Shown: piece after piece, positions 26,813 to 35,691 of the stretch
Position numbering within the stretch: position 1 is the stretch's first letter
Layout of the letters: every line of letters starts with the position of its first letter
DNA from: Duffyella gerundensis
GTDB lineage: Bacteria > Pseudomonadota > Gammaproteobacteria > Enterobacterales > Enterobacteriaceae
Length of the DNA: 64,000 bases
Reading direction: 5' to 3'
NCBI RefSeq assembly: GCF_001517405.1
Contig: NZ_LN907827.1
Span: 2,796,587-2,860,586 of the forward strand
Notes under the pieces: model-generated
The model's input: the letters and a program-made list of their open reading frames with translations, nothing else
Told to the model about the DNA's origin: nothing
Databases searched by the model: none
Made by a program: the position numbers and the translations under genes

Positions 26813-28267
26813 ATGATGATTGATTTGAAAAAAACGGTGCTTGCCACTCTGCTCTGCTGCCAGTTTGCCGCAGCGATGCCCGCACGGGCGGACATGCCAG
26901 ATAATTTACCGGATATTGGCACCACGGCGGGCGCAACGCTGTCGATCAATCAGGAACTGCAGATGGGCGACTTTTATGTGCGCCAGCTGCGGGCCAGCGC
27001 GCCGCTGATCAACGATCCGCTGCTTAATGACTACATTAATCAGCTGGGACAGCGGCTGGTATCGCATGCCCAGTCGGTCAGAACGCCCTTCCATTTCTTC
27101 CTTATTCGTAATGATGAGCTGAACGCCTTCGCCTTTTTTGGCGGCAATGTGGTGCTGCATTCGGCGCTGTTTCGCTATGCGGATAATGAAAGCCAGCTCG
27201 CCTCGGTGATGGCGCATGAGATTTCGCACGTGACCCAGCGCCATCTGGCGCGTGCGATGGAAGAGCAGCAGCGCAACGCGCCGCTGACCTGGGTGGGCGT
27301 GCTCGGCTCTATCCTGCTGGCGATGGCTAATCCGCAGGGCGGCATGGCGGCGCTGACCGGCACGCTGGCGGGTACGCAGCAGGGCGTCATCTCCTTTACG
27401 CAGAATAATGAACAGGAAGCGGATCGCATCGGCATTCAGGTGTTGCAGCGCGCGGGCTTCGATCCGCAGGCGATGCCCAACTTTTTGCAAAAGCTCGCCG
27501 ATCAGTCACGCTTCTCCTCCCGGCCGCCGGAAATTTTGTTGACCCACCCGCTGCCCGACAGCCGCCTTTCTGACGCGCGCAACCGCGCCAATCAGATGAA
27601 GCCGATGGTAGTGCAATCTTCCCAGGATTTTTACATGGCGAAAGTGCGGGCGCTGGGTATGTACGCCACCGGGCAGAATCAGCTGGGTGACGATCTGCTG
27701 AATGAGTGGATGAAAGGCAACAGCCGTGAGCAGGCCGCCGCACAGTACGGCAAAGCGGTGCAATTTTTACAGGCCAAAAGCTTTGATAATGCGAAGCGTA
27801 TCATTGCGCCACTGCTGGCCAAACAACCGGCCAACGTCTGGTATCTCGATATCATGAGTGACATTGAGATTGGCCTAAATCAGCCGCAGCAGGCGGTTGC
27901 GCTGTTGAGCAGTGTGAAGAGCAACAGCCCGGTGGTGCAGCTCAACCTGGCGAATGCCCTGCTGGAAGCGAAGCAGCCTGCCAACGCCAGCCGCATTCTG
28001 AATCGTTATACCTGGGCGCATCCTGATGACAGCAACGGCTGGGATCTGCTTGCACAGGCGTCGGCAGCGCAAAACCTGCGTGACGAAGAGCTGTCGGCAC
28101 GTGCCGAAGGACTGGCTTTAGGCGGGCAGCTGGATCAGGCGATCACGACCCTCAGCAGCGCCAGCGCCCAGGTGCCGTTGGGCAGCCTGAAGCAGGCGCG
28201 GTACGATGCGCGTATCGATCAGCTACGTCAGTTGCAACAGCGTTTCCGCCGTTATCAGAAGGGATAA
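26813..28267 (+). CDS. bepA: Periplasmic chaperone/metalloprotease BepA
   Basis: 484 aa (E. coli 487). A signal peptide at about 1-27 ends ...MPARA. The M48 peptidase domain has HEISH ([12 protein letters not shown], about 136-140) and a downstream zinc ligand in [10 protein letters not shown] (about 200). The C-terminal half is a TPR region (about 310-480) that contacts the BAM complex. BepA assists LptD assembly and degrades stalled outer-membrane proteins; in E. coli it is induced by sigma-E. The frame starts ATG-ATG at 26813/26816. It is convergent with hda, 5 bases apart; the E. coli neighbour yfgD is missing. Confidence 0.94.
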   Translation: MMIDLKKTVLATLLCCQFAAAMPARADMPDNLPDIGTTAGATLSINQELQMGDFYVRQLRASAPLINDPLLNDYINQLGQRLVSHAQSVRTPFHFFLIRNDELNAFAFFGGNVVLHSALFRYADNESQLASVMAHEISHVTQRHLARAMEEQQRNAPLTWVGVLGSILLAMANPQGGMAALTGTLAGTQQGVISFTQNNEQEADRIGIQVLQRAGFDPQAMPNFLQKLADQSRFSSRPPEILLTHPLPDSRLSDARNRANQMKPMVVQSSQDFYMAKVRALGMYATGQNQLGDDLLNEWMKGNSREQAAAQYGKAVQFLQAKSFDNAKRIIAPLLAKQPANVWYLDIMSDIEIGLNQPQQAVALLSSVKSNSPVVQLNLANALLEAKQPANASRILNRYTWAHPDDSNGWDLLAQASAAQNLRDEELSARAEGLALGGQLDQAITTLSSASAQVPLGSLKQARYDARIDQLRQLQQRFRRYQKG

Positions 28268-28272
28268 CTCGC

Positions 28273-28974
28273 CTACAGCGCGAGGATATCTTTCACGAAG
28301 GGAATGGTGAGCTTGCGCTGGGCGCTGATCGACGCGCGATCGAGACGATCCAGCGTAACGAACAGCGTGCGCATTTCGCGGTCGAGCCGCTTCAGCAGAA
28401 AGCGGCCCACATCATCCGGCAGTTCAAAACCGCGCAGGTTGGCGCGCAGCTTAAGCGCCTGCAGTTTATCTTCATCCGACAGCGGTTGCAGACGGTAGAT
28501 CTGGCCCCAGTCGAGCCGCGAGGCGAGATCGGGCAGCTGCAAATTGAGCTGCCGCGGCGGCCGATCGCCAGTGATCAACAGCCGGGTTTTACCGGTTTCC
28601 AGAATGCGGTTGTAGAGATCGAAGATCGCCATTTCCCAGGCGTCGTCACCGGCGATGCATTCGATGTTATCGATGCAGACCAGCGCCATCTGTTCCATCC
28701 CGTCTAACACTTCCGGCACAAACCAGGTGCGCTTATCCAGCGGCACATAACCGACCGCTTCGCCACGTGCTGACATCTGTGCGCAGGCGGCATGCAGCAG
28801 ATGACTACGTCCACCGCCTTCCCGTGACCAGAAATAGAGGTAGCTGCCATGTTCCTGTTGCAGTGCGCCGGTCAGCGCGGCAAGCAGCGACGGGTTTTCC
28901 CCCGGCCAGAAACTGGCGAAGGTTTCGTCATCGGGCAGATAGAGTGGCAATGAAAGTTGTGCCGGCGTGTTCAG
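28273..28974 (-). CDS. hda: DnaA regulatory inactivator Hda
   Basis: An AAA+ protein that, with the DNA-loaded beta clamp, stimulates hydrolysis of DnaA-bound ATP and prevents re-initiation of replication. The clamp-binding motif QLSLPL is at residues 5-10, followed by a Walker-A-like [10 protein letters not shown], Walker B VCIDNIEC and sensor regions. I place the start at CTG 28974, preceded by GAGGT. This gives [11 protein letters not shown] and 233 aa, the length and N-terminus of E. coli Hda, which is known to use a CUG start. A start further upstream would add unrelated residues before the clamp motif. Confidence 0.93.
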   Translation of the reverse strand: MNTPAQLSLPLYLPDDETFASFWPGENPSLLAALTGALQQEHGSYLYFWSREGGGRSHLLHAACAQMSARGEAVGYVPLDKRTWFVPEVLDGMEQMALVCIDNIECIAGDDAWEMAIFDLYNRILETGKTRLLITGDRPPRQLNLQLPDLASRLDWGQIYRLQPLSDEDKLQALKLRANLRGFELPDDVGRFLLKRLDREMRTLFVTLDRLDRASISAQRKLTIPFVKDILAL

Positions 28975-29041
28975 AATTACCTCGGTCAGGGCGGGCAAAA
29001 AATCGCGGGAAGTTTATCACAACTTTGCGGCAGAGACGAAA

Positions 29042-29060
29042 CGGGCAGCCGGGCTGCCCG
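29042..29060 (-). terminator. Hairpin downstream of uraA
   Basis: An 8-bp stem CGGGCAGC/GCTGCCCG with a 3-base loop, 8 bases beyond the uraA stop. A short T stretch follows in the leftward direction. It would separate upp-uraA from hda. Confidence 0.6.
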
Positions 29061-29068
29061 GGCGATCG

Positions 29069-30352
29069 TCATCGTGGCGCGTTGTCGTCAGCTTCCAGCA
29101 CTACTTCTTCCGGGCGCAGCAGGCTGATCGCTTTGAAGATCAGGCTAAGACCGACGCCAACGATGGTTGCCAGCGCCATGCCCTTCAGCTCGGCGGCGCC
29201 GATATGAATTTTGGCACCGCTGACGCCAATGATCAGGATTACTGAGGTCAGAATCAGATTCTGTGCCTTGTTGTAATCGACCTTTGATTCGATCAACACG
29301 CGAATACCGGAGGCGCCAATCACGCCATAAAGCAGCAGCGAAACGCCGCCCATTACCGGCACCGGAATGGCCTGAATGGCTGCCGCCAGCTTGCCGACGC
29401 AGGAGAGCAGAATCGCCAGAATGGCTGCGCCACCGATGACCCAGGTGCTGTATACCCGCGTGATCGCCATCACGCCGATATTTTCCCCGTAGGTGGTGTT
29501 GGGCGTTGAGCCAAACAGGCCGGAGAAGATAGTTGAAACGCCGTTAGCAAACATCGAGCGATGCAGGCCGGGGTCGCGCAGCAGATCCTTTTTGACGATG
29601 TTAGCGGTCACCACCAGATGACCGATATGCTCGGCGATCACCACCAGCGCAGCGGGCAGAATGGTCAGCATCGCCGCCCACTCAAAGCGTGGCGTATAGA
29701 AGGTCGGCAAAGCAAACCACGGCGCATTGTAAACCGGCGTCCAGTCCACGATGCCCATCGCAAACGACAGCGCATAGCCGACCACCACGCCGATCAGGAT
29801 CGGGATAATCGCCAGAAAACCGCGAAACAGCACCGAGCCGAAGATGGTCACCGCCAGCGTAACCAGTGAAATGGTCACCGCAGTGCTATCTGCTGCGCTG
29901 CCTTCAGCCGGTAACAGCCCGGCCATGTTCGCCGCTACGCCCGCCAGTTCCAGACCAATGACCGCCACAATCGCGCCCATCGCCGCTGGAGGAAACATCA
30001 CGTCCAGCCAGCCGGTGCCCGCTTTTTTCACGATCAGCGCCACCACACAAAACAGCACGCCGCAGAGGATAAAGCCGCCCAGCGCCACTTCATATCCCAG
30101 CGGCAGTAATAGCAGCACCGGAGAAATAAAGGCAAAGCTCGAACCGAGATAAGCAGGGATTTTTCCCTTACAGATGAACAGATAGAGCAAAGTACCGAGG
30201 CCATTAAACAGCAGCACGGTGGCCGGATTAATATGGAACAGAATAGGCACCAGCACCGTCGCGCCAAACATGGCAAACAGATGCTGAAAGCTGAGCGGAA
30301 TGGTCTGCAACAGCGGTGGGCGTTCACTAACGCCGATGGCGCGACGAGTCAT
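29069..30352 (-). CDS. uraA: Uracil:proton symporter
   Basis: An inner-membrane nucleobase transporter (NCS2 family, 14 helices in the UraA fold). 427 aa (E. coli 429). The substrate-binding Glu and His lie in ALVVIAEHIGHLVVT, and a second conserved Glu in STPNTTYGENIGVMA. The N-terminus RPPLLQTIPLSFQHLFAMFGATVLVP is typical. It follows upp on the same strand but with an unusually long 348-base gap that contains a terminator-like hairpin and an ERIC-like element. Confidence 0.95.
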   Translation of the reverse strand: MTRRAIGVSERPPLLQTIPLSFQHLFAMFGATVLVPILFHINPATVLLFNGLGTLLYLFICKGKIPAYLGSSFAFISPVLLLLPLGYEVALGGFILCGVLFCVVALIVKKAGTGWLDVMFPPAAMGAIVAVIGLELAGVAANMAGLLPAEGSAADSTAVTISLVTLAVTIFGSVLFRGFLAIIPILIGVVVGYALSFAMGIVDWTPVYNAPWFALPTFYTPRFEWAAMLTILPAALVVIAEHIGHLVVTANIVKKDLLRDPGLHRSMFANGVSTIFSGLFGSTPNTTYGENIGVMAITRVYSTWVIGGAAILAILLSCVGKLAAAIQAIPVPVMGGVSLLLYGVIGASGIRVLIESKVDYNKAQNLILTSVILIIGVSGAKIHIGAAELKGMALATIVGVGLSLIFKAISLLRPEEVVLEADDNAPR

Positions 30353-30390
30353 TATTTATCCTCTTCTGGCGGCTAAAAAAACCAAAAAAA

Positions 30391-30410
30391 AGCCGACCCT
30401 CTGGTCGGCT
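30391..30410 (-). terminator. Terminator/attenuator-like hairpin between upp and uraA
   Basis: An 8-bp stem AGCCGACC/GGTCGGCT with a 4-base loop, followed in the leftward direction by a long U tract (eight A residues at 30384-30391 on the + strand). It lies about 40 bases before the uraA start, so it could reduce read-through from upp. Confidence 0.75.
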
Positions 30411-30433
30411 GTTCGAACAAGACTTTCTGCAAA

Positions 30434-30470
30434 CATTGCGGCGGGCATCACTGGCCTGCCGCCCGCAATG
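30434..30470. repeat. Inverted repeat in the upp-uraA gap
   Basis: CATTGCGG at 30434-30441 pairs with CCGCAATG at 30463-30470, with further GC pairing possible inside. It probably belongs to the folded leader between upp and uraA; it has no assigned function. Confidence 0.4.
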
Positions 30471-30610
30471 CTCACCAAACTGAATCGGTAACGGCTCCAG
30501 CCCCGACCAGGATCCCGACCGCTGAACCTGGCATTGACCTTGCCGTTGACCCGCCAGTTGACCTTGCTGAAGCACGGGCGTTATTGTCGCCGCCAATTTA
30601 CAGACGCTCA

Positions 30611-30690
30611 GCGCACAGCAACCGGAGCGTACTGAAGTACGTGAGGATTGCGCGCACTGCGCGGAGGTAAAGTGGCCAGTAAAATAGCCC
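30611..30690. repeat. ERIC-like intergenic repeat (partial)
   Basis: The core GGAGCGTACTGAAGTACGTG (30624-30643) resembles the centre of the enterobacterial ERIC element (GGAGCTTACATAAGTAAGTG) and folds as CGTACT/AGTACG. Outer arms GCGCACAGCAACC and GGATTGCGCGCACTGC are imperfect complements. Boundaries are approximate. It ends about 10 bases from the upp stop and would be transcribed as the 3' end of the upp message. Confidence 0.45.
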
Positions 30691-30700
30691 GCAAGGAACA

Positions 30701-31327
30701 TCATTTAGTGCCAAAGATCTTATCGCCGGCATCCCCAAGACCGGGGATGATATACCCTTTCTCGTTGAGGCCCTGATCCACCGACGCGGTATACAACTCA
30801 ACGTCCGGGTGCGCCTTCTCCAGCGCCTTGATCCCTTCCGGCGCGGCCACCAGTACCAGCACCTTAATGCTGGTGCAGCCCGCTTTTTTCAGCAGGTCGA
30901 TGGTGGCGATCATTGAGCCGCCGGTTGCCAGCATCGGGTCAACCACCAACGCCATGCGCTCTTCGATATTTGATACCAGCTTCTGAAAGTAAGGTACTGG
31001 CTCCAGCGTCTCTTCGTCACGATAGACGCCCACCACGCTGATACGCGCACTCGGCACGTGCTCAAGCACCCCTTCCATCATACCCAGACCGGCGCGCAGA
31101 ATCGGCACCACGGTAATCTTCTTGCCTTTGATCTGATCGATCTCAACCGGGCCATTCCAGCCCTCAATCGTAACGCGCTCGGTTTCCAGATCGGCAGTGG
31201 CTTCGTAGGTCAACAGGCTACCCACTTCTGATGCCAGCTCGCGGAAACGCTTGGTGCTTACATCATGCTCACGCATCAGACCCAGTTTATGTTTGACCAG
31301 CGGGTGTTTGACTTCCACGATCTTCAT
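30701..31327 (-). CDS. upp: Uracil phosphoribosyltransferase
   Basis: Converts uracil and PRPP to UMP in pyrimidine salvage. 208 aa, as in E. coli. The start [16 protein letters not shown] is the family N-terminus; ATG 31327 follows GGAG. The PRPP-binding loop is [11 protein letters not shown] (about 130-140), and the uracil-binding C-terminal stretch is [17 protein letters not shown]. It is divergent from purM with a 239-base shared regulatory region, and upstream of uraA in the same direction. Confidence 0.97.
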   Translation of the reverse strand: MKIVEVKHPLVKHKLGLMREHDVSTKRFRELASEVGSLLTYEATADLETERVTIEGWNGPVEIDQIKGKKITVVPILRAGLGMMEGVLEHVPSARISVVGVYRDEETLEPVPYFQKLVSNIEERMALVVDPMLATGGSMIATIDLLKKAGCTSIKVLVLVAAPEGIKALEKAHPDVELYTASVDQGLNEKGYIIPGLGDAGDKIFGTK

Positions 31328-31487
31328 TGTTGTTCTCCGGCATTGAGTTGAGCGAAAAAAAATCGCGGGATTATACCGCCTTTTGTTTTCAACGCCATAT
31401 GACTTATGGCAATTAAACGCCAAAGCGGAGCTTTCGCAAGGATCGGACATTTTGTCAGGTAACGCAATCTGCCGCGTGATAAGGCAC

Positions 31488-31503
31488 TCGCAAACGTTTG
31501 CTT
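31488..31503. promoter_or_regulatory. PurR operator of purMN
   Basis: TCGCAAACGTTTGCTT fits the PurR palindrome core GCAAACGTTTGC perfectly. A -10-like TAGAAT lies at 31511-31516, so the operator overlaps the purM promoter. PurR control of purMN is established in E. coli. The upp promoter is divergent and further left. Confidence 0.88.
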
Positions 31504-31566
31504 GCGCTGTTAGAATTGCCGCGCTTTTTTCAAACCACCAACCGCAAACCGCGTGGGGATTTCGCA

Positions 31567-32607
31567 GTGACCGACAAAACCTCTCTCAGCTATAAAGACG
31601 CCGGCGTTGATATCGATGCAGGCAACGCGTTAGTCGATCGTATCAAAGGCGTAGTGAAAAAAACCCGCCGTCCCGAAGTGATGGGCGGACTGGGCGGCTT
31701 TGGTGCCCTTTGCGCGCTGCCGCAAAAATACCGTGAGCCGGTGCTGGTTTCCGGCACCGACGGCGTTGGCACTAAACTGCGTCTGGCCATGGATTTGAAA
31801 CGTCACGACAGCATCGGTATCGATCTGGTCGCCATGTGCGTGAACGATTTGGTGGTCCAGGGCGCCGAGCCGCTGTTCTTCCTCGATTATTACGCCACCG
31901 GCAAGCTGGATGTGGATACTGCCGCCGCGGTCATTGAAGGCATTGCCGAAGGCTGCCTGCAGTCGGGCTGTGCGCTGGTTGGCGGCGAAACCGCAGAAAT
32001 GCCAGGCATGTATCACGGCGAAGATTACGACGTGGCCGGCTTCTGCGTTGGCGTGGTGGAAAAATCAGAGATCATTGACGGCAGCAAGGTCACCGACGGT
32101 GATGTGCTGATCGCACTCGGCTCCAGCGGCCCGCACTCCAACGGCTACTCACTGGTGCGCAAAATCCTGCAGGTAAGTCAGACCGATCCGGCAACCCACC
32201 AGCTGGAAGGCAAACCGCTGGCCGATCACCTGCTGGCGCCGACCCGCATCTACGTTAAAAATATTCTCAGCCTGATTGAACAGGTTGATGTGCACGCGAT
32301 TGCGCACCTCACCGGCGGCGGTTTCTGGGAAAACATTCCGCGCGTTCTGCCGGATAACACGCAGGCGGTGCTGGAAGAGTCGAGCTGGCAGTGGCCAGCG
32401 GTATTTGACTGGATGCAGCACGCGGGCAACGTCAGCCGTCACGAAATGTATCGCACCTTTAACTGTGGCGTGGGCATGCTGATCGTGTTGAGCCCGGAAG
32501 AAGCGGACAAAGCGGTGCAGCTGATGAACGATGCCGGCGAGCAGGCGTGGAAGATTGGCGTGATCAAAGCATCTGATGCCGCTGAGCGTGTGGTTATCAA
32601 TTCATGA
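31567..32607 (+). CDS. purM: Phosphoribosylformylglycinamidine cyclo-ligase (AIR synthetase)
   Basis: Closes the imidazole ring of FGAM to AIR with ATP in purine synthesis. 346 aa (E. coli 345) when started at GTG 31567, which yields the conserved (M)[19 protein letters not shown]. The frame continues upstream into the promoter, but those residues are not conserved. Signatures are [21 protein letters not shown] and [16 protein letters not shown]. It overlaps purN by 4 bases (ATGA), so the two are coupled. It is under PurR. Confidence 0.96.
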   Translation: MTDKTSLSYKDAGVDIDAGNALVDRIKGVVKKTRRPEVMGGLGGFGALCALPQKYREPVLVSGTDGVGTKLRLAMDLKRHDSIGIDLVAMCVNDLVVQGAEPLFFLDYYATGKLDVDTAAAVIEGIAEGCLQSGCALVGGETAEMPGMYHGEDYDVAGFCVGVVEKSEIIDGSKVTDGDVLIALGSSGPHSNGYSLVRKILQVSQTDPATHQLEGKPLADHLLAPTRIYVKNILSLIEQVDVHAIAHLTGGGFWENIPRVLPDNTQAVLEESSWQWPAVFDWMQHAGNVSRHEMYRTFNCGVGMLIVLSPEEADKAVQLMNDAGEQAWKIGVIKASDAAERVVINS

Positions 32608-33242
32608 AACGCATCGTCGTGCTGGTGTCCGGCAGTGGAAGCAACCTTCAGGCAATCATGGATGCCTGCCAGCAGGACCGCATCAACGGCCGCGTGGTGG
32701 CCGTGTTCAGTAATAAAGCCAGCGCGTTTGGTCTGGAACGTGCGCGCAACGCTGCCATTCCGGCGTTTGCATTGTCAGCCAGTGCGTTTGCCGATCGTGA
32801 AGCTTTTGATCGCCAGCTGATCGAAGAGATCGATCGCTGGCAGCCCGATCTGCTGGTGCTCGCGGGCTATATGCGCATTCTCAGCCCGCAGTTCGTGGCG
32901 CACTACCACGATCGTCTGCTGAACATCCACCCTTCCCTGCTGCCGAAATACCCTGGCCTGCACACGCATCGTCAGGCGCTGGACAACGGCGACAAGGAAC
33001 ACGGCACCTCAGTGCATTTTGTCACCGACAAGCTGGATGGCGGGCCGGTGATTCTACAGGCCAGGGTGCCGGTATTTGCCGAAGACAGCGAAGCCGAAGT
33101 TATCGCGCGCGTGCAGCATCAGGAGCACGCGATCTATCCGCTGGTGGTGAGCTGGTTTACCGCTGGCAGGCTGGAAATGCGCGACAATGCGGCCTGGCTG
33201 GATGGCGTTCGACTGCCGCCACAGGGTTACGCCGAAGAGTAA
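32604..33242 (+). CDS. purN: Phosphoribosylglycinamide formyltransferase 1
   Basis: Transfers a formyl group from 10-formyl-THF to GAR. 212 aa (E. coli 212). The start is [13 protein letters not shown]. The active site is seen in [21 protein letters not shown] (catalytic His about 108, and Asn) and in [30 protein letters not shown] (Asp about 144). It is last in purMN, followed by a strong terminator. Confidence 0.97.
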   Translation: MKRIVVLVSGSGSNLQAIMDACQQDRINGRVVAVFSNKASAFGLERARNAAIPAFALSASAFADREAFDRQLIEEIDRWQPDLLVLAGYMRILSPQFVAHYHDRLLNIHPSLLPKYPGLHTHRQALDNGDKEHGTSVHFVTDKLDGGPVILQARVPVFAEDSEAEVIARVQHQEHAIYPLVVSWFTAGRLEMRDNAAWLDGVRLPPQGYAEE

Positions 33243-33248
33243 AACAGC

Positions 33249-33276
33249 CGGTTTCCCGCCCGGGAAACCGTTTTTT
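33249..33276. terminator. Terminator between purN and pstB
   Basis: A 10-bp stem CGGTTTCCCG/CGGGAAACCG with a 2-base gap, followed by TTTTTT. It terminates purMN and, less well, the convergent pst unit. Confidence 0.9.
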
Positions 33277-33278
33277 AA

Positions 33279-34043
33279 TCAGCCAAATCGACCGGTAATG
33301 TACTCTTCCGTGCGGCGCACTTTCGGCGCGGTGAAGATGGTATCGGTATCCGCAAACTCAACCAGCGCACCATGATGCATAAACGCGGTGTAATCTGATA
33401 CGCGCGCCGCCTGCTGCATATTGTGTGTCACCAGTACCAGCGTGAAATGCTGCTTAAGCGTGCTCATCAGCTCTTCCACCACCAGCGTGGAGATGGGATC
33501 GAGCGCCGAAGTCGGCTCATCCAGCAGCAGCACTTCCGGTTCGATCGCAATAGCGCGGGCGATCACCAGCCGTTGCTGTTGTCCGCTGGAGAGCTGTAGC
33601 GCATTTTGCCCCAGATTATCTTTCACTTCCGGCCACAGCGCCGCAGCACGCAGTGCCCGCTCGGTCGCTTCATTGAGCACGCGCCGATCGCGTACGCCCT
33701 GCAGGCGAAGTCCGTAGACCACGTTTTCGTAGATCGATTTAGGAAACGGGTTGGGCCGCTGGAAAACCATGCCCACCCGCCGCCGTAACGCCGAGAGATC
33801 GTCGCCTGATTGCAGGATAGAGCGATCCTCCAGGCGAATATCGCCTTCGATACGGCAGTCGTCGATCAAATCGTTCATGCGATTAAAACAGCGCAGCAGC
33901 GTCGATTTACCGCAGCCGGACGGGCCGATCAACGCGGTGATACGATTCCTGGGAATGTTCAGCGAAATAGTATTCAGCGCCTGCTTGCTGCCATACCACA
34001 ACGATAAATTTTCCACTGCCAGTGCGACTTCAACATCGGCCAT
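33279..34043 (-). CDS. pstB: Phosphate ABC transporter ATP-binding protein PstB
   Basis: 254 aa cytoplasmic ATPase. Walker [11 protein letters not shown]-loop [17 protein letters not shown], signature LSSGQQQRL (a variant of LSGGQ), Walker [14 protein letters not shown] and the His-switch THNM. The [11 protein letters not shown] stretch is specific to PstB. It energises phosphate import through PstC/PstA. It ends the leftward pstCAB unit, 13 bases after pstA. No phoU follows, unlike the E. coli pst operon; purN's terminator does. Confidence 0.9.
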   Translation of the reverse strand: MADVEVALAVENLSLWYGSKQALNTISLNIPRNRITALIGPSGCGKSTLLRCFNRMNDLIDDCRIEGDIRLEDRSILQSGDDLSALRRRVGMVFQRPNPFPKSIYENVVYGLRLQGVRDRRVLNEATERALRAAALWPEVKDNLGQNALQLSSGQQQRLVIARAIAIEPEVLLLDEPTSALDPISTLVVEELMSTLKQHFTLVLVTHNMQQAARVSDYTAFMHHGALVEFADTDTIFTAPKVRRTEEYITGRFG

Positions 34044-34056
34044 AACGAGTTCCAGG

Positions 34057-35691
34057 TTATTGAGTCAAGGCGCGATAGCGCTCGCGCAGACGATGACGCA
34101 GCGCCATCGCCAGTAAATTAAGGCTGATAATGATGGTGACCAGCAACAATGCGCTGGCGTAAACCAGCGGGCGATCCGCTTCGGCATTAGGACTCTGAAA
34201 GGCGAGATCGTAGATCTGAAAACCCAGATGCATAAACTTGCGGTCAAGATGCAGATAGGGAAACACCGCGTCAACCGGCAGCTCCGGCACCATTTTCACC
34301 ACGCCTACCAGCATCAGGGGCGCGGTTTCGCCGGCCGCACGGGCCACGGCGAGGATCAGGCCGGTCAGCATCGCCGGAACCGCCATTGGCAGGGTAATTT
34401 GCCACAGCGTTTCAGCACGCGTCGCGCCCAGCGCCAGCGCGCCCTGACGCAGGCTGGCCGGAATGCGCGACAACCCCTCTTCGGTGGCCACAATCACCAC
34501 CGGCAAGGTCAGCAGCGCCAGCGTTAACGACGCCCAGAGCAGGCCCGGCGTGCCAAACGTCGGGTTTGGTAAATTGTGCGCAAAGAAGAGCTGATCCAGC
34601 GTGCCGCCCACCAGCCAGACAAAAAAACCGAGGCCAAACACACCGTAAACGATCGATGGCACGCCCGCCAGATTGACCACCGCAATGCGCACCAGCTGGG
34701 TGATCAGGTTTTTTCCGGCATATTCATGCAGCCAGATCGCCGCCACCACACCGAGTGGCATCACCACGATCGACATCATCAACACCATTAAAATGGTGCC
34801 GAAGATCGCCGGAAACACGCCGCCTTCGCTTTGACTGGCGCCAGAACTGTCGCTGAGAAAGTGCCACAGCTGCTGGAAAAAATGGCTCAGCTGCTGCGAT
34901 AAGGTCATGCTGTTGGGATACCAGGCGTGCACAATCTGCGACAGCGGAATGCGGTGCTCAACCCCCTGCGCGTCACGCAGAATCAGCGCATCGCGCTCGC
35001 TGTCGTTCAACAGCGACGCAAGCCGTTCCGCCTGAAGCGTAAACTGCCGTTGCAGCGCCAGCTGATCGGCTGCGTAAATTGACTGCTGTTCAGCATTGAA
35101 GCGACCTGCGCGCCGCTGCTGCCCGGCCTCATCATCCAGCGCTTCCAGCTGGGCGTTGATCTTCGCCATCTCCACCTGACGAATATTCTCCGCCTGACGA
35201 CGCTGCAACCGCACCTGTTGTAGCCGCTGTTGCAGCATCGCCTGCGGATTTTGCGCCGTCAGCGGCTGATCGCCTTCGCGCAGCTCAACAAACCAGCCGT
35301 AGGCGTTACCGCCGCTGCGCCGCTGCAGCACCATGATCGCCCTGGGCCGCTGCTGGCGCACGATCTCACCGTCGAGCAGGCTATGAAAATCGGCATCGGA
35401 AAAGTCGCGGTTGCCGGTTTTGATAACGTAGCGCGTAACCGGATGTGCCCCGTCGGCTGACAGCCCACGCAGCAACTGCTGCTGGCGATCGTAGTGTTCG
35501 CGACTGACCACCTCTCCCAACAGCTGACCCGGCGCGCTGTGCAGGGTAAACAGCGTTACCGGCTGCGGCCAGAAGGCGCGAAAACCTTGCCAGGCGAGCA
35601 GCACGATCAGCGTGGCAAACGCCAGCAGACTCACCGCCACCGCGCCCGCCGTCAGCCAGCGCCAGCGATCGTTTTGTTTAGCGATGTTCAT
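34057..35691 (-). CDS. pstA: Phosphate ABC transporter permease PstA, long form
   Basis: 544 aa, far longer than E. coli PstA (about 296). TM1 (about 14-34) is followed by about 240 extra residues, mostly hydrophilic, with a coiled-coil-like stretch rich in Q/R/E (about 150-230). The standard permease core is at about 290-530: [48 protein letters not shown] and an EAA-type loop, [24 protein letters not shown]. Long PstA and PstC forms are known in Pseudomonas and Vibrio. Its start overlaps the pstC stop by 4 bases. The insert is expected to be periplasmic. Confidence 0.88.
   Translation of the reverse strand: MNIAKQNDRWRWLTAGAVAVSLLAFATLIVLLAWQGFRAFWPQPVTLFTLHSAPGQLLGEVVSREHYDRQQQLLRGLSADGAHPVTRYVIKTGNRDFSDADFHSLLDGEIVRQQRPRAIMVLQRRSGGNAYGWFVELREGDQPLTAQNPQAMLQQRLQQVRLQRRQAENIRQVEMAKINAQLEALDDEAGQQRRAGRFNAEQQSIYAADQLALQRQFTLQAERLASLLNDSERDALILRDAQGVEHRIPLSQIVHAWYPNSMTLSQQLSHFFQQLWHFLSDSSGASQSEGGVFPAIFGTILMVLMMSIVVMPLGVVAAIWLHEYAGKNLITQLVRIAVVNLAGVPSIVYGVFGLGFFVWLVGGTLDQLFFAHNLPNPTFGTPGLLWASLTLALLTLPVVIVATEEGLSRIPASLRQGALALGATRAETLWQITLPMAVPAMLTGLILAVARAAGETAPLMLVGVVKMVPELPVDAVFPYLHLDRKFMHLGFQIYDLAFQSPNAEADRPLVYASALLLVTIIISLNLLAMALRHRLRERYRALTQ

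Noticed and set aside
30327..30801. Minus-strand frames across the upp-uraA gap that look like small proteins
   Set aside because: They are translations of the hairpins and the ERIC-like repeat, not conserved proteins.
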